From positions 17,747-81,746 of the forward strand of contig CAILAY010000090.1 in the NCBI GenBank assembly GCA_903832285.1: 64,000 nt of DNA, in the 5' to 3' direction. The stretch comes from an uncultured beta proteobacterium. GTDB lineage: Bacteria > Pseudomonadota > Gammaproteobacteria > Burkholderiales > Burkholderiaceae_C. Position 1 is the first letter of the stretch; the number at the start of each line of letters is the position of its first letter. A program made the translations under genes and the position numbers. The notes beneath the pieces are model-generated. The model saw nothing but the letters and a program-made list of their open reading frames with translations, had not been told where the DNA came from and did not search any database. Shown here piece by piece: positions 53,237-63,840 of the stretch.

Positions 53237-53776
53237 TCAAGCAGCTTCATTTGGAACAAGCACCACCAGATCGGTGACCCCTACATCCACGTGAGCTTGC
53301 GAAAGCAAGGTCGTCACTTGACCGCGATGGTGCGTTTGATGGTTGAAGAAATGCAGCACCAGGCCGTAGAAGTTTCTTTCGGAAACCACGCCCAGACTGT
53401 TGGCATAGTGCAGCCTGTGATCCAGCTCGGGCTCGGTCACCGAATGCGCCCATTCCGTGATGCACTGGTCGAGCAACTTGCGGTGTTTTTCAAGAGTTTG
53501 AATGTCGATAAAAAGCTGCTGATCAAGACCAGTGGGTGCGGGCAAATTCCGTATCGTCTCCAGCGCCAGGTAGTTGGCAGGATGGGTGGCAAAACGGCGC
53601 AGCCAAATCGTGTCACCCGCGACAATGTGATTCAGCGTGCCGAGGATGGAGCCGAAGAACGCACCGCGATCGGCAACAAGTTCTTCGCCTGACAAGCGCA
53701 TCGCGGTCTGATACAGCTTGGCATTCATCCATTCGTTGTACTTAGCCATCAGGCAGATGTGGTCGGTGCGGGTCAT
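53237..53776 (-). CDS. DinB family protein
   Basis: This 179-residue four-helix protein has the DinB metal-binding histidines: one in the segment LNHIVAGD (about residue 50) and two in the TH-H-R-G-Q segment near residue 148. DinB-like proteins are metal-dependent, mostly of unknown catalytic role, and include thiol-transferases. GGGAG precedes the ATG. Its start overlaps the stop of the truncated GNAT frame by three bases (ATGA on the minus strand). Confidence 0.87.
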   Translation of the reverse strand: MTRTDHICLMAKYNEWMNAKLYQTAMRLSGEELVADRGAFFGSILGTLNHIVAGDTIWLRRFATHPANYLALETIRNLPAPTGLDQQLFIDIQTLEKHRKLLDQCITEWAHSVTEPELDHRLHYANSLGVVSERNFYGLVLHFFNHQTHHRGQVTTLLSQAHVDVGVTDLVVLVPNEAA

Positions 53777-54129
53777 TGGATTTCTCCCAATTTGATTGCA
53801 AACTCCTCACTTCGCTGCTCGGATTGCCCAACCCAGTAGCCAAGATTGCAGTACTTGGATTGGGCGTTGATTTGATTGAGTCCCGCTTCGCCAAGGAAGC
53901 GCTGACCGTCTGTCGAGAACACTCCGAACTCGTGCGCTGATCCCAGGCTGAGGGTTTCCCTTGCAGCACGAAACCAATCCGGTGCGTCGCTTTCGGCGTA
54001 CTGCGCACGGCAGCACGGCATCCAGGGATTGACGGATGAAACAGACTCGCGTACCGCAATGGGAAAGGCTGTAGCGTCGGAATCTTCGAAAGGGCGCAGT
54101 AATAGATGGGTGGTGCGTATGACGGACAT
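53773..54129 (-). pseudogene. Truncated GNAT acetyltransferase overlapping dinB
   Basis: The 118-residue product starts as an RimJ-type GNAT (TTHLLLRPFEDSDATAF; NLGYWVGQS) but stops where acetyl-CoA motif A should follow, about 60 residues short of the family length. The last residues, SEEFAIKLGEIQ, do not resemble the family's R/Q-x-x-G-x-A loop. Such a product should not bind acetyl-CoA normally, so it is probably a decayed remnant, created by a deletion that fused its 5' half to the dinB leader. A functional short protein is less likely. Confidence 0.65.
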
Positions 54130-54215
54130 TGGAGGTGCAGGCTCTATAAATTTCGTTTTTTGATCGAGCGATTCAGTTTATCCGACAGGCAAAGATCAAT
54201 AGGTGAAAATGGGTC
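54130..54215. promoter_or_regulatory. Divergent intergenic region, acetyltransferase remnant / radA
   Basis: These 86 bases separate the truncated acetyltransferase (minus) from radA (plus) and must contain the radA promoter. They are AT-richer than the flanking genes. No specific operator is clear. Confidence 0.4.
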
Positions 54216-55580
54216 ATGGCCAAAGAAAAAACGATCTACACCTGCAATGAATGCGGCGGCAACACACCCAAGTGGCAGGGCAAATGTCCGCACTGCGACG
54301 CCTGGAACACGCTGGTGGAATCGGTGGCGCAAAGCAGCGCGCCGGCGAAGAACCGCTTCGCTTCGCTCGCCAAGACGGCCGAGGTGGCGGTGCTGGGCGA
54401 CATCGAGGCCACCGACATCGAGCGCACACCCACGGGCCATGAAGAGTTGGACCGCGTGCTGGGCGGCGGCATTGTGGAAGGGGGCGTCGTACTCATGGGT
54501 GGCGACCCCGGCATCGGCAAGTCGACGCTGTTGTTGCAGGCGCTGGATGCTCTGCAGCGCAGCGGTCACTCCACCTTATACGTGACGGGCGAGGAGAGCG
54601 GCGCGCAGGTGGCGTTGCGCTCGCGACGTCTGGGTTTGCCCAACAGCCAGGTGAAGGTGCTGGCCGAAATCCAACTCGACAAAATTCTCAACACGCTCGA
54701 AACGATTCAACCGATGGTGGCGGTGATCGATTCGATCCAGACCGTGTATTCGGACCAGCTCACTTCGGCACCGGGCTCGGTGGCGCAGGTGCGCGAATGC
54801 GCCGCGCATCTGACGCGTGCGGCCAAGGCCAGCGGCGTGTGCATCGTGCTGGTGGGCCACGTGACGAAAGAAGGCACGCTGGCAGGCCCACGGGTGCTGG
54901 AACACATGGTGGACACGGTGCTTTATTTCGAAGGCGACACGCATTCGAGTTTTCGCCTGGTGCGCGCCATCAAGAACCGCTTCGGCGCGGTGAACGAGAT
55001 CGGCGTGTTCGCCATGACCGAACGCGGACTCAAGGGTGTGAGCAATCCAAGTGCGATCTTTTTGAGTCAGCACGCCGAACCGGTGCCGGGCAGTTGCGTC
55101 ATGGTCACGCTCGAAGGCACGCGTCCGTTGTTGGTGGAAATCCAGGCGCTGGTAGACAGCGGCGGACCTTCACCGCGTCGCCTTTCGGTGGGCTTGGACC
55201 GTGATCGTTTGGCGATGTTGCTGGCGGTGTTGCACCGCCATGCGGGCGTGGCTTGCATGGACCAGGATGTGTTCGTGAACGCGGTCGGTGGTGTGCGCAT
55301 CAGCGAGCCCGCGGCTGATCTGGCGGTGCTGCTGGCCATCACTTCGAGCCTGCGCGGCAAGCCGCTGCCCAAGGGCTTCATCGCGTTTGGCGAAGTGGGT
55401 CTGGCGGGCGAAGTGCGACCCGCGCCGCGTGGTCAGGAGCGCCTGAAGGAGGCGGCCAAACTGGGCTTCAGCGTAGCCGTAGTGCCCAAGGCGAATGCGC
55501 CCAAAAAGGCCATCGCGGGATTGACAATCCATGCCGTGGAGCGGGTCGAGCAGGCGATGGAAGTGGTGCGCGCGCTTTGA
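54216..55580 (+). CDS. radA: DNA repair protein RadA
   Basis: RadA is a RecA-like helicase that branches recombination intermediates in DNA repair. The 454-residue protein has the N-terminal C4 zinc finger (C10, C13, C24, C27), the Walker A GGDPGIGKSTLLLQ, the RadA-specific KNRFG motif and a C-terminal Lon-like domain with AFGEVGLAGEVRPAPRGQERL. Its length is typical. It stands alone between the minus-strand accessory run and the TetR regulator. Confidence 0.96.
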   Translation: MAKEKTIYTCNECGGNTPKWQGKCPHCDAWNTLVESVAQSSAPAKNRFASLAKTAEVAVLGDIEATDIERTPTGHEELDRVLGGGIVEGGVVLMGGDPGIGKSTLLLQALDALQRSGHSTLYVTGEESGAQVALRSRRLGLPNSQVKVLAEIQLDKILNTLETIQPMVAVIDSIQTVYSDQLTSAPGSVAQVRECAAHLTRAAKASGVCIVLVGHVTKEGTLAGPRVLEHMVDTVLYFEGDTHSSFRLVRAIKNRFGAVNEIGVFAMTERGLKGVSNPSAIFLSQHAEPVPGSCVMVTLEGTRPLLVEIQALVDSGGPSPRRLSVGLDRDRLAMLLAVLHRHAGVACMDQDVFVNAVGGVRISEPAADLAVLLAITSSLRGKPLPKGFIAFGEVGLAGEVRPAPRGQERLKEAAKLGFSVAVVPKANAPKKAIAGLTIHAVERVEQAMEVVRAL

Positions 55581-55726
55581 CGAAAGAGCCCGCTTTCATT
55601 ACTTGGTGCATTTCGCAACCCAGGCATGAAAGTCGGCGAAGATCAGGGTTTACCCGGCATTTCCCTAGGATCGAACCTCTAGAACCCTCAGGGGTCGGTG
55701 CCTTCATTCGGAAATAGCGCAAAATA

Positions 55727-55738
55727 GAACGATCGTTC
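55727..55738. promoter_or_regulatory. 12-bp palindrome, probable TetR operator
   Basis: GAACGATCGTTC is a perfect palindrome flanked by A/T-rich sequence (AAAATA to the left, TTTTATTTT to the right) and lies 25-36 bases upstream of the TetR gene's ATG. Its size, symmetry and position are those of an autoregulatory TetR operator. Binding by the regulator would block transcription of the regulator itself and of the beta-oxidation genes that follow. This is inference from position and symmetry. Confidence 0.75.
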
Positions 55739-55762
55739 GTTTTATTTTCAAGGATTCAACTG

Positions 55763-56482
55763 ATGTCTGTAGCCGAACTGCCCCGACCTTCTGCGCGCCT
55801 GGGATCGAGCTCGCTTCGTCGCGAGTCGGGTGCGCTGCAAAAAGGTCAGCAGACCAAGGCCGTGATCGTGGATGCGGCGCTGGGCCTGGCGACGCAGATC
55901 GGCTTGGAAGGACTTAGCATTGGCGCGCTGGCCGAGGTCACGCGCATGAGCAAGTCAGGTGTTTTCGCCCATTTTGGTTCGCGCGAGGAGTTGCAGATTT
56001 CCGTCATTCGCGACTACTTTACGCGTTTCGAAGAAGAGGTCTTTTACCCGGCGCTACGCGAGCCGCGCGGCCTGCCACGACTACGCGCCATGTTCGGCAA
56101 CTGGATGAAACGTGTGGCGGTCGAGATCCAGTCGGGTTGCATCTTCATCAGCGGTGCCGTGGAGTTTGATGATCGTCCCGGCGCGGTGCGCGATGCGCTG
56201 GCGAGTTCGGTTCAGACCTGGCTGGCCGCGATGTATCGCGCCGTGGTGCAAGCCAAGGAAGAAGGGCATTTACAGCCCGATGCGGATGAGCAACAGGTCG
56301 CGTTCGAGATTCACGGCCTGATTCTGGCGCTGCACTACGAGGCTCGATTCCTGAAGAGCCCCGGCTCCATCACACGTGCAAAAACTGGTTTTGATAACAT
56401 TCTTGCGCGCTACGGTAGTCGGTCTTCTGCCACCGTTTTGCAGCGTCCGTCGAAGCGAAAAGTTGCTGATTTTCCCCGTTGA
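55763..56482 (+). CDS. TetR-family regulator of the fatty-acid degradation operon
   Basis: This 239-residue regulator has an N-terminal helix-turn-helix (LSIGALAEVTRMSKSGVFAHFGSREEL, about residues 49-75) and a ligand-binding C-terminal domain with SGCIFISGAVEFDD. Being first in a fatty-acid operon, it probably senses an acyl-CoA, as FadP-like TetR regulators of beta-proteobacteria are predicted to do. A basic, probably disordered N-terminus of about 25 residues precedes the domain. It is separated by 19 bases from the acyl-CoA dehydrogenase gene. Confidence 0.87.
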   Translation: MSVAELPRPSARLGSSSLRRESGALQKGQQTKAVIVDAALGLATQIGLEGLSIGALAEVTRMSKSGVFAHFGSREELQISVIRDYFTRFEEEVFYPALREPRGLPRLRAMFGNWMKRVAVEIQSGCIFISGAVEFDDRPGAVRDALASSVQTWLAAMYRAVVQAKEEGHLQPDADEQQVAFEIHGLILALHYEARFLKSPGSITRAKTGFDNILARYGSRSSATVLQRPSKRKVADFPR

Positions 56483-56501
56483 ATTCCAAGGAGTAAGAAC
56501 C

Positions 56502-58298
<1,797 letters not shown>

Positions 58299-58331
58299 GG
58301 CAATCTTCCCAACCAACTTCAGGAGACAAAC

Positions 58332-58784
58332 ATGAAAACCATTCAATTCGTGATTCGCGCTGCACTGGCACTGGCAGCGGCAATTTCGCTCGCAAGCGCC
58401 CAGGCGCAGATGACGCCGGTGGGCCTGTGGCACAGCATCGACGACAAGACGGGCGAGGTCAAAGGTGAAATTCGCATTACCGATGTGGGTGGCGTACTCA
58501 GCGGCAAACTTGAGCGCAGCCTGAAAAAAGACAGCAAGCCAGACGACAAGTGCGACAAATGCGTCGACGAGCGCAAGGACAAGCCGATGGTCGGACTGGA
58601 ACTCATCCGTGGCGCAAAGAAGGTCGAAGGCAAGGACGTGTGGGAAGGCGGAAAGATCCTCGACCCGGAAGAAGGCAAGGAATACACCTTGCGCCTGACG
58701 CCGATGGATGGCGGCAAGAAACTGGAAGTGCGCGGCTATATCGCCTTTTTCTTTCGCAACCAGACATGGGTGCGCGTGCAGTAA
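58332..58784 (+). CDS. Secreted DUF2147 protein
   Basis: This 150-residue protein has a signal peptide (about residues 1-26) and a DUF2147 domain: PVGLWHSIDDKTGEVKGEIRI at the start, a C-D-K-C pair in the middle and KKLEVRGYIAF near the end. The function is unknown. Its place inside a beta-oxidation operon suggests a periplasmic role in fatty-acid uptake or export, but this is inference. AGGAG precedes the ATG. Confidence 0.85.
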   Translation: MKTIQFVIRAALALAAAISLASAQAQMTPVGLWHSIDDKTGEVKGEIRITDVGGVLSGKLERSLKKDSKPDDKCDKCVDERKDKPMVGLELIRGAKKVEGKDVWEGGKILDPEEGKEYTLRLTPMDGGKKLEVRGYIAFFFRNQTWVRVQ

Positions 58785-58833
58785 CGGAATGAACTGAGTC
58801 CGCACGCCGCGGGCTCGAACGGAGGTTAGGTCC

Positions 58834-61233
58834 ATGTCAAAGTTTCAAGTGAAGAAGGTCGCCGTGCTCGGCGCCGGTGTGATGGGGGCACAGATCGCGG
58901 CGCACCTGGTCAACGTCGGGGTGCCGGTGGTGCTGTTCGACCTGCCCGCCAAGGAGGGTCCGAAAAACGGCATCGGCATCAGGGCGGTGGAGGGTCTGAA
59001 GAAGCTCAAGCCCGCGCCGCTGGGCGTGCCCGGTGACGCGGCGCTGATCCAACTCGCCAACTACGAAGAGCACATGGATGTACTGGGCGAATGCGATCTC
59101 ATCATCGAGGCCATCGCCGAGCGCATGGACTGGAAGACCGACCTGTATCACAAGATCGCTCCCTTCATTTCCGACTCGGCAATAGTCGCGAGCAACACCT
59201 CGGGCCTGTCGATCACCAAGCTGAGCCAGGCGCTGCCGGACTCTATCAAGCCGCGCTTTTGCGGCATCCACTTCTTCAATCCCCCGCGCTACATGGCGCT
59301 GGTGGAACTGATCAACACGCCCACCACGCTGCCGCACATCCTGGACGAACTCGAGGCCTTTGCCACGCGCAGCCTGGGCAAGAGTGTGGTGCGTGCGCTG
59401 GACACGCCCAACTTCATCGCGAACCGCGTCGGCATCGCCGGCATGCTGGCGATCATGAACGAGGCGGAAAAATTCGGCCTGAGCTTTGACGTGGTGGACG
59501 ACCTCACCGGCAAGAAGCTGGGGCGTGCGAGCTCGGGCACCTTCCGCACCGCCGACGTCGTGGGACTGGACACGATGGCGCACGTCATCAGGACGCTGCA
59601 GGACAACCTCGACGAAAAGAGCGATCCCTTTTACGGCTCCTTTGCCACCCCCAAGGTGCTGGCCAAACTGCTGGAACTGGGCAACTTGGGACAAAAAACA
59701 AAGGCCGGTTTCTTCAAGAAGGTCGGGCGCGATATTCAGCGATTCGATATCGATTCGGGGGAATACGTTCCCAGTGGCGCCAAGTCCGACGACGTGGTGG
59801 GCCGCATGCTCAAAAAGCCGGCGCGCGAGCGCCTGCAATTGCTGCGCGATGCCGAGGGGGCCGAAGCGCGTTTCCTATGGGCGATATTGCGTGACCAGTT
59901 CCACTATTGCGCCGTGCACCTGGACACCGTGGCCGAGACCGCACGCGACATCGACTTCTGCATGCGCTGGGGCTTCGGCGCCAAGCAGGGTCCGTTCGAA
60001 CTCTGGCAGGAAGCGGGCTGGTTGCAGGTGGCGCAGATGATTCAGGAAGACATCGCGGCGGGTCATGCGCTGTGCAAGGCGCCGTTGCCGGAATGGGTGT
60101 TCAAGGGACCCGTGGCCGATGCCGGAGGCGTGCACACGCCGCAGGGTTCGTGGAGCGCATCCGCTGGAAAATTCATCCCGGAGCGCGATCTTCCCGTGTA
60201 CCAGCGCCAGCACTTCCCCGAGAGCGTGCAGGGTTCCAACGCGCCCTCGTTCAAGACCGCTGGCAAAACCCTGCATGAGGACGATTCCATTCGGCTATGG
60301 ACGCTGGACAATGATGTGCTGATTGCCAGCATCAAGACCAAGATGCACACCATCGGCCCCGATGTGGTCGAAGGCCTGTCGCAGGCGGTCGATCTGGCGG
60401 AGAAGGACTACCAGGGTCTGGTGATCTGGTCCAACGACGAGATGTTCTCTGCCGGGGCCGATCTGCAGGTGATGCTGCCGGCGTTCATGTTGTCGGGCGT
60501 GAGCGCGATCGACGAGGTCGAAGCCGAGATGCAGCGCGTCATGCTGAAAGTCCGTTATGCCAACGTTCCCGTGGTGTCGGCCGTGCGCGGCCTGGCGCTG
60601 GGCGGCGGCTGCGAACTGGCCGTGTACTCGTCCAAACGCGTGGCCGCGATGGAAAGCTATATCGGGCTGGTCGAGGTCGGCGTGGGCCTGGTGCCCGGCG
60701 CCGGCGGACTCACCTACATCGCGCGCCGCGCGGCGGAGAACGCCGCCACCTCCACGGGCAAGGACCTGCTGCCGTTCCTGACCGAAGGCTTCACCGCCGC
60801 GGCCATGGCCAAGGTGGGCACCAGCGCAATCGAGTCGCGGCAGTTGGGCTATCTGCTGAGCAGTGACATCATCGTGCCGCACAAGGACGAGTTGTTGTTC
60901 ATCGCGTTGAGCCAAGCCCGGGCCATGAGCGCTGCCGGTTACCGTCCGCCGCAGCGCCGCCCCTTTGCCGTGGCCGGGCGCAACGGCGTGGCCACGATCA
61001 AGGGCTCGCTCGTGAACATGCGCGACGGCGGTTTCATCAGCCAGCACGATTTTCACATCGCCAGTCTGATCGCGAACGTGGTCTGCGGCGGTGACATCGA
61101 CGCCGGCTCGCTTGTGACCGAGGAATACCTGATGACGCTGGAGCGCAAGGCCTTCTGCGAGCTACTGGTGCATCCAAAAACTCAAGAGCGAATCATGGGA
61201 ATGATGAGTTCAGGTAAGCCACTGCGCAACTGA
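58834..61233 (+). CDS. Fused 3-hydroxyacyl-CoA dehydrogenase / enoyl-CoA hydratase, FadN type
   Basis: This 799-residue protein carries two beta-oxidation steps. The dehydrogenase comes first (about 1-400): VAVLGAGVMGAQIAAHL for NAD binding and IHFFNPPRYMALVE for the active-site region. A hydratase domain follows (about 480-700): ALGGGCELAVY and GVGLVPGAGG hold the oxyanion hole and acidic residues. This order is the reverse of E. coli FadB, which has the hydratase first, and matches B. subtilis FadN. A second HAD-C-like segment ends the protein. GGAG precedes the ATG. Confidence 0.93.
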   Translation: MSKFQVKKVAVLGAGVMGAQIAAHLVNVGVPVVLFDLPAKEGPKNGIGIRAVEGLKKLKPAPLGVPGDAALIQLANYEEHMDVLGECDLIIEAIAERMDWKTDLYHKIAPFISDSAIVASNTSGLSITKLSQALPDSIKPRFCGIHFFNPPRYMALVELINTPTTLPHILDELEAFATRSLGKSVVRALDTPNFIANRVGIAGMLAIMNEAEKFGLSFDVVDDLTGKKLGRASSGTFRTADVVGLDTMAHVIRTLQDNLDEKSDPFYGSFATPKVLAKLLELGNLGQKTKAGFFKKVGRDIQRFDIDSGEYVPSGAKSDDVVGRMLKKPARERLQLLRDAEGAEARFLWAILRDQFHYCAVHLDTVAETARDIDFCMRWGFGAKQGPFELWQEAGWLQVAQMIQEDIAAGHALCKAPLPEWVFKGPVADAGGVHTPQGSWSASAGKFIPERDLPVYQRQHFPESVQGSNAPSFKTAGKTLHEDDSIRLWTLDNDVLIASIKTKMHTIGPDVVEGLSQAVDLAEKDYQGLVIWSNDEMFSAGADLQVMLPAFMLSGVSAIDEVEAEMQRVMLKVRYANVPVVSAVRGLALGGGCELAVYSSKRVAAMESYIGLVEVGVGLVPGAGGLTYIARRAAENAATSTGKDLLPFLTEGFTAAAMAKVGTSAIESRQLGYLLSSDIIVPHKDELLFIALSQARAMSAAGYRPPQRRPFAVAGRNGVATIKGSLVNMRDGGFISQHDFHIASLIANVVCGGDIDAGSLVTEEYLMTLERKAFCELLVHPKTQERIMGMMSSGKPLRN

Positions 61234-61252
61234 TGCGTGTGAAAGGATCTCA

Positions 61253-62449
61253 ATGAAACAACTACAAGACGCCTACATTGTTGCCGCCACGCGCACGCCG
61301 ATTGGGAGATCGCATCGCGGCTATTTCCGCAACATGCGGCCGGACGATTTGCTGGTGATGGCGCTGCGCTCGGCACTGGCGCAAGTGCCCACGCTGGACC
61401 CGGCGGCGATCGAGGACCTGATCTGCGGCTGCGCCATTCCCGAAGGGCCGCAGGGCATGAACGTGGCGCGTGTGGCTGCGGTGTTGGCGGGACTGCCTAC
61501 GAGCGTGGGCGGCATTTCGGTGAACCGCTTTTGCGCCTCTGGCGTGAGCGCGATCCAGATGGCGGCGGACCGCATCCGCGTGGGCGAGGCCGACGTGATG
61601 GTGGCCGCAGGCACCGAGAGCATGAGCAGCGTTCCCATGATGGGTAATGCGCCTTCGCTCTCGCCGTCGATCTTTTTGCATGACGAAAACGTTGGCATCG
61701 CCTATGGCATGGGCCTCACGGCGGAGAAGGTGGCGGCGCAGTGGAAGGTGAGCCGCGCCGACCAGGATGAGTTTGCCTACCAGTCGCACATGAAGGCCAT
61801 CACTGCCATGAAGGCGGGCGAATTCACGAACGAGATCACACCCATCATCGTGAGCGATCGCGCGCCGAATCTGGAGACCGGCGAGGTTGTGACGTCCACG
61901 CGCACCGTGAGCCTGGACGAAGGCGCGCGTCCCGACACCACGCTCGAAGGACTGGCCAAACTGAAGACACCGTTTGCCGCGCGCGGCTCCGTCACCGCCG
62001 GCAACAGTTCGCAGACTTCGGATGGTGCCGGCGCTCTGATCCTGGCCAGCGACAAGGCAGTGAAGCAATTCGGCCTGACGCCGCTGGCGCGCTTCGTAAG
62101 TTTCGCCTCCAAGGGCGTGCCACCGCACATCATGGGTATCGGCCCGGTCGAAGCCATCCCCGCGGCGTTGCGCTACGCAGGACTGAAGCAGGACGATATC
62201 GACTGGTTCGAACTTAACGAGGCTTTTGCCGCGCAATCCCTGGCCGTCATTCGCACACTGGGTCTGGACCCGGCCAAGGTCAATCCCATGGGCGGCGCGA
62301 TTGCCCTTGGCCATCCGCTGGGCGCCACCGGCGCCATTCGCGCGGCCACCGTGATCCACGCGCTGCGCCGGCACAACAAACGCTACGGTATGGTCACCAT
62401 GTGCGTGGGCATGGGGCAGGGCGCAGCAGGTATATTCGAACGCGTGTAA
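61253..62449 (+). CDS. fadA: Acetyl-CoA C-acyltransferase (thiolase, FadA type)
   Basis: This 398-residue thiolase cleaves 3-oxoacyl-CoA to acetyl-CoA and a shortened acyl-CoA. The nucleophilic Cys is in NRFCASGVSAIQMA, the conserved His in NPMGGAIALGHPLGATGA and the second Cys in MCVGMGQGAAGIFE. The gene begins 20 bases after the fused dehydrogenase/hydratase gene, which fits a complex of the two enzymes. Confidence 0.94.
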   Translation: MKQLQDAYIVAATRTPIGRSHRGYFRNMRPDDLLVMALRSALAQVPTLDPAAIEDLICGCAIPEGPQGMNVARVAAVLAGLPTSVGGISVNRFCASGVSAIQMAADRIRVGEADVMVAAGTESMSSVPMMGNAPSLSPSIFLHDENVGIAYGMGLTAEKVAAQWKVSRADQDEFAYQSHMKAITAMKAGEFTNEITPIIVSDRAPNLETGEVVTSTRTVSLDEGARPDTTLEGLAKLKTPFAARGSVTAGNSSQTSDGAGALILASDKAVKQFGLTPLARFVSFASKGVPPHIMGIGPVEAIPAALRYAGLKQDDIDWFELNEAFAAQSLAVIRTLGLDPAKVNPMGGAIALGHPLGATGAIRAATVIHALRRHNKRYGMVTMCVGMGQGAAGIFERV

Positions 62450-62458
62450 GGAAGAAAG

Positions 62459-63223
62459 ATGACCGACATCCTCAGTCACACCGAAGCCGGTGTCATGACG
62501 CTCACGCTGAACCGCGTGGCGAAGAAGAACTCCATCACCATCGCCATGTATGCCGCACTGGCCGATGCTCTGTTGCTGGCGGGTACGGACATTAGCGTGC
62601 GCGTCGTCGTGATCCAGGGGCACGAGACTATCTTTTCCGCGGGCAACGACATCGCAGATTTCCTCAACGCGCCGCCGGCCACGCTGGATTCGCCGGTGTT
62701 TCGCTTCCTGCGCGGCATTGGTACATTTGCCAAGCCGATCGTGGCCTCGGTCTGCGGCCCGGCGGTGGGCATTGGCACAACGCTGCTGCTGCACTGCGAC
62801 CTGATCTATGCGGGAGACAATGCCGCGTTCTCGCTGCCCTTCGTGAATCTGGGCGTGTGCCCGGAGGCGGCGTCCAGCCTGCTTGTGCCCCAGCTCATGG
62901 GCTACCCGCGCGCGGCCGAGGCACTGCTGCTGGGTGAACCCTTCATGGCCGAGACGGCGCTGGAAATCGGCATGATCAACCGCATCGTTCCGCCTGCCGA
63001 GGCGAATGCGCTGGCACAGCGCCAGGCGCTCAAGCTTGCGGCCAAGCCCATGAGTTCGCTGCTCGAAACGAAACGCCTGATGAAGAAATCTCAAGGATCA
63101 GCAGTGGCAGAGCGCATGGACGAAGAAGCCGTCAGTTTTGGTCGCATGATGCGCGAGCCCGCGGCCCGCGAAGCCTTCAATGCCTTCATGGAAAAGAGAC
63201 GCCCGGACTTCTCTCAGTTCTAA
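62459..63223 (+). CDS. Enoyl-CoA hydratase/isomerase family protein
   Basis: This 254-residue crotonase-fold protein has an oxyanion-hole glycine in SAGNDIADF and a second one in CGPAVGIGTTLLL. The acidic residues used for hydration are partly different from classical hydratases: the usual E-x-G-x-x-x-G-x-x-P is NLGVCPEAASS here. It may be an isomerase or a hydratase with altered specificity that handles unsaturated fatty acids. AAGGAAG precedes the ATG, nine bases after the thiolase stop. Confidence 0.85.
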   Translation: MTDILSHTEAGVMTLTLNRVAKKNSITIAMYAALADALLLAGTDISVRVVVIQGHETIFSAGNDIADFLNAPPATLDSPVFRFLRGIGTFAKPIVASVCGPAVGIGTTLLLHCDLIYAGDNAAFSLPFVNLGVCPEAASSLLVPQLMGYPRAAEALLLGEPFMAETALEIGMINRIVPPAEANALAQRQALKLAAKPMSSLLETKRLMKKSQGSAVAERMDEEAVSFGRMMREPAAREAFNAFMEKRRPDFSQF

Positions 63224-63348
63224 ACGGCTCTTTCTATAAAGACGTCGGCCTGATTTTTCAAAACTGTAATGCCGCGTTTTCTATAAAAGAGAAGGCCCGA
63301 CTTCGCCAACTTCTGATCGCGTGGGCGCGAACCGGCGACAATCGCGGC

Positions 63349-63837
63349 ATGCCGCACGCCAACAAGAAATCCGCAGTGGTCGAATTCGAACCGGAGTTCA
63401 TCGCCGGTCTGAAGGATATTTTCGAAAACATGATCGTTTTCAACCGCACGCTTGGGTTGAAGATCACGCAGGTGACGCCGCAGCTCGTGGTGGGACGCAT
63501 CGATATGCGCCATGAACTGGTGGGCCATCCCGCCTACAACCGCATTCACGGTGGAGTCATCAGCGCGGGGTTGGACGCCATGGGTGGCCTGGCCGTGATG
63601 GCCGCCATCGGTGCACGCCACATGGACGATTCGCCATTGGAGCGGTTGCACCGATTTTCCAAACTGGGAACGATAGACCTGCGCATCGACTACCTGCGCC
63701 CCGGCATCAGCGATCATTTCGAGTTGCGCGCCGAAGTCATGCGGCTGGGTTCGCGCGTGGCCTCTACCCGCATGGAGTTCCTTGGAGCCGACGGCAAACT
63801 GATGTCCACCGGCTCCGGCGCCTATATCGTCTCCTGA
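63349..63837 (+). CDS. PaaI-like hotdog-fold thioesterase
   Basis: This 162-residue protein has a single hotdog domain with HPAYNRIHGGVISAGLDAMGG, in which the acidic Asp and the helix that binds CoA lie, and LRIDYLRPG further on. It hydrolyses acyl-CoA, probably a medium-chain or hydroxylated product of the pathway. The 125 bases before it contain a TTTCTATAAA direct repeat (near 63230 and 63278) and may hold a separate promoter. It is the last gene of the window. Confidence 0.85.
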   Translation: MPHANKKSAVVEFEPEFIAGLKDIFENMIVFNRTLGLKITQVTPQLVVGRIDMRHELVGHPAYNRIHGGVISAGLDAMGGLAVMAAIGARHMDDSPLERLHRFSKLGTIDLRIDYLRPGISDHFELRAEVMRLGSRVASTRMEFLGADGKLMSTGSGAYIVS

Positions 63838-63840
63838 GAA

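Noticed and set aside
55581..55600. Intrinsic terminator after radA
   Set aside because: GAAAG and CTTTC can form a five-base stem, but no T-run follows, so the evidence is too weak to list it.
61262..63094. Open frame of 610 codons on the minus strand opposite fadA and the hydratase gene
   Set aside because: Composition is that of antisense GC-rich code and it crosses two intact genes.
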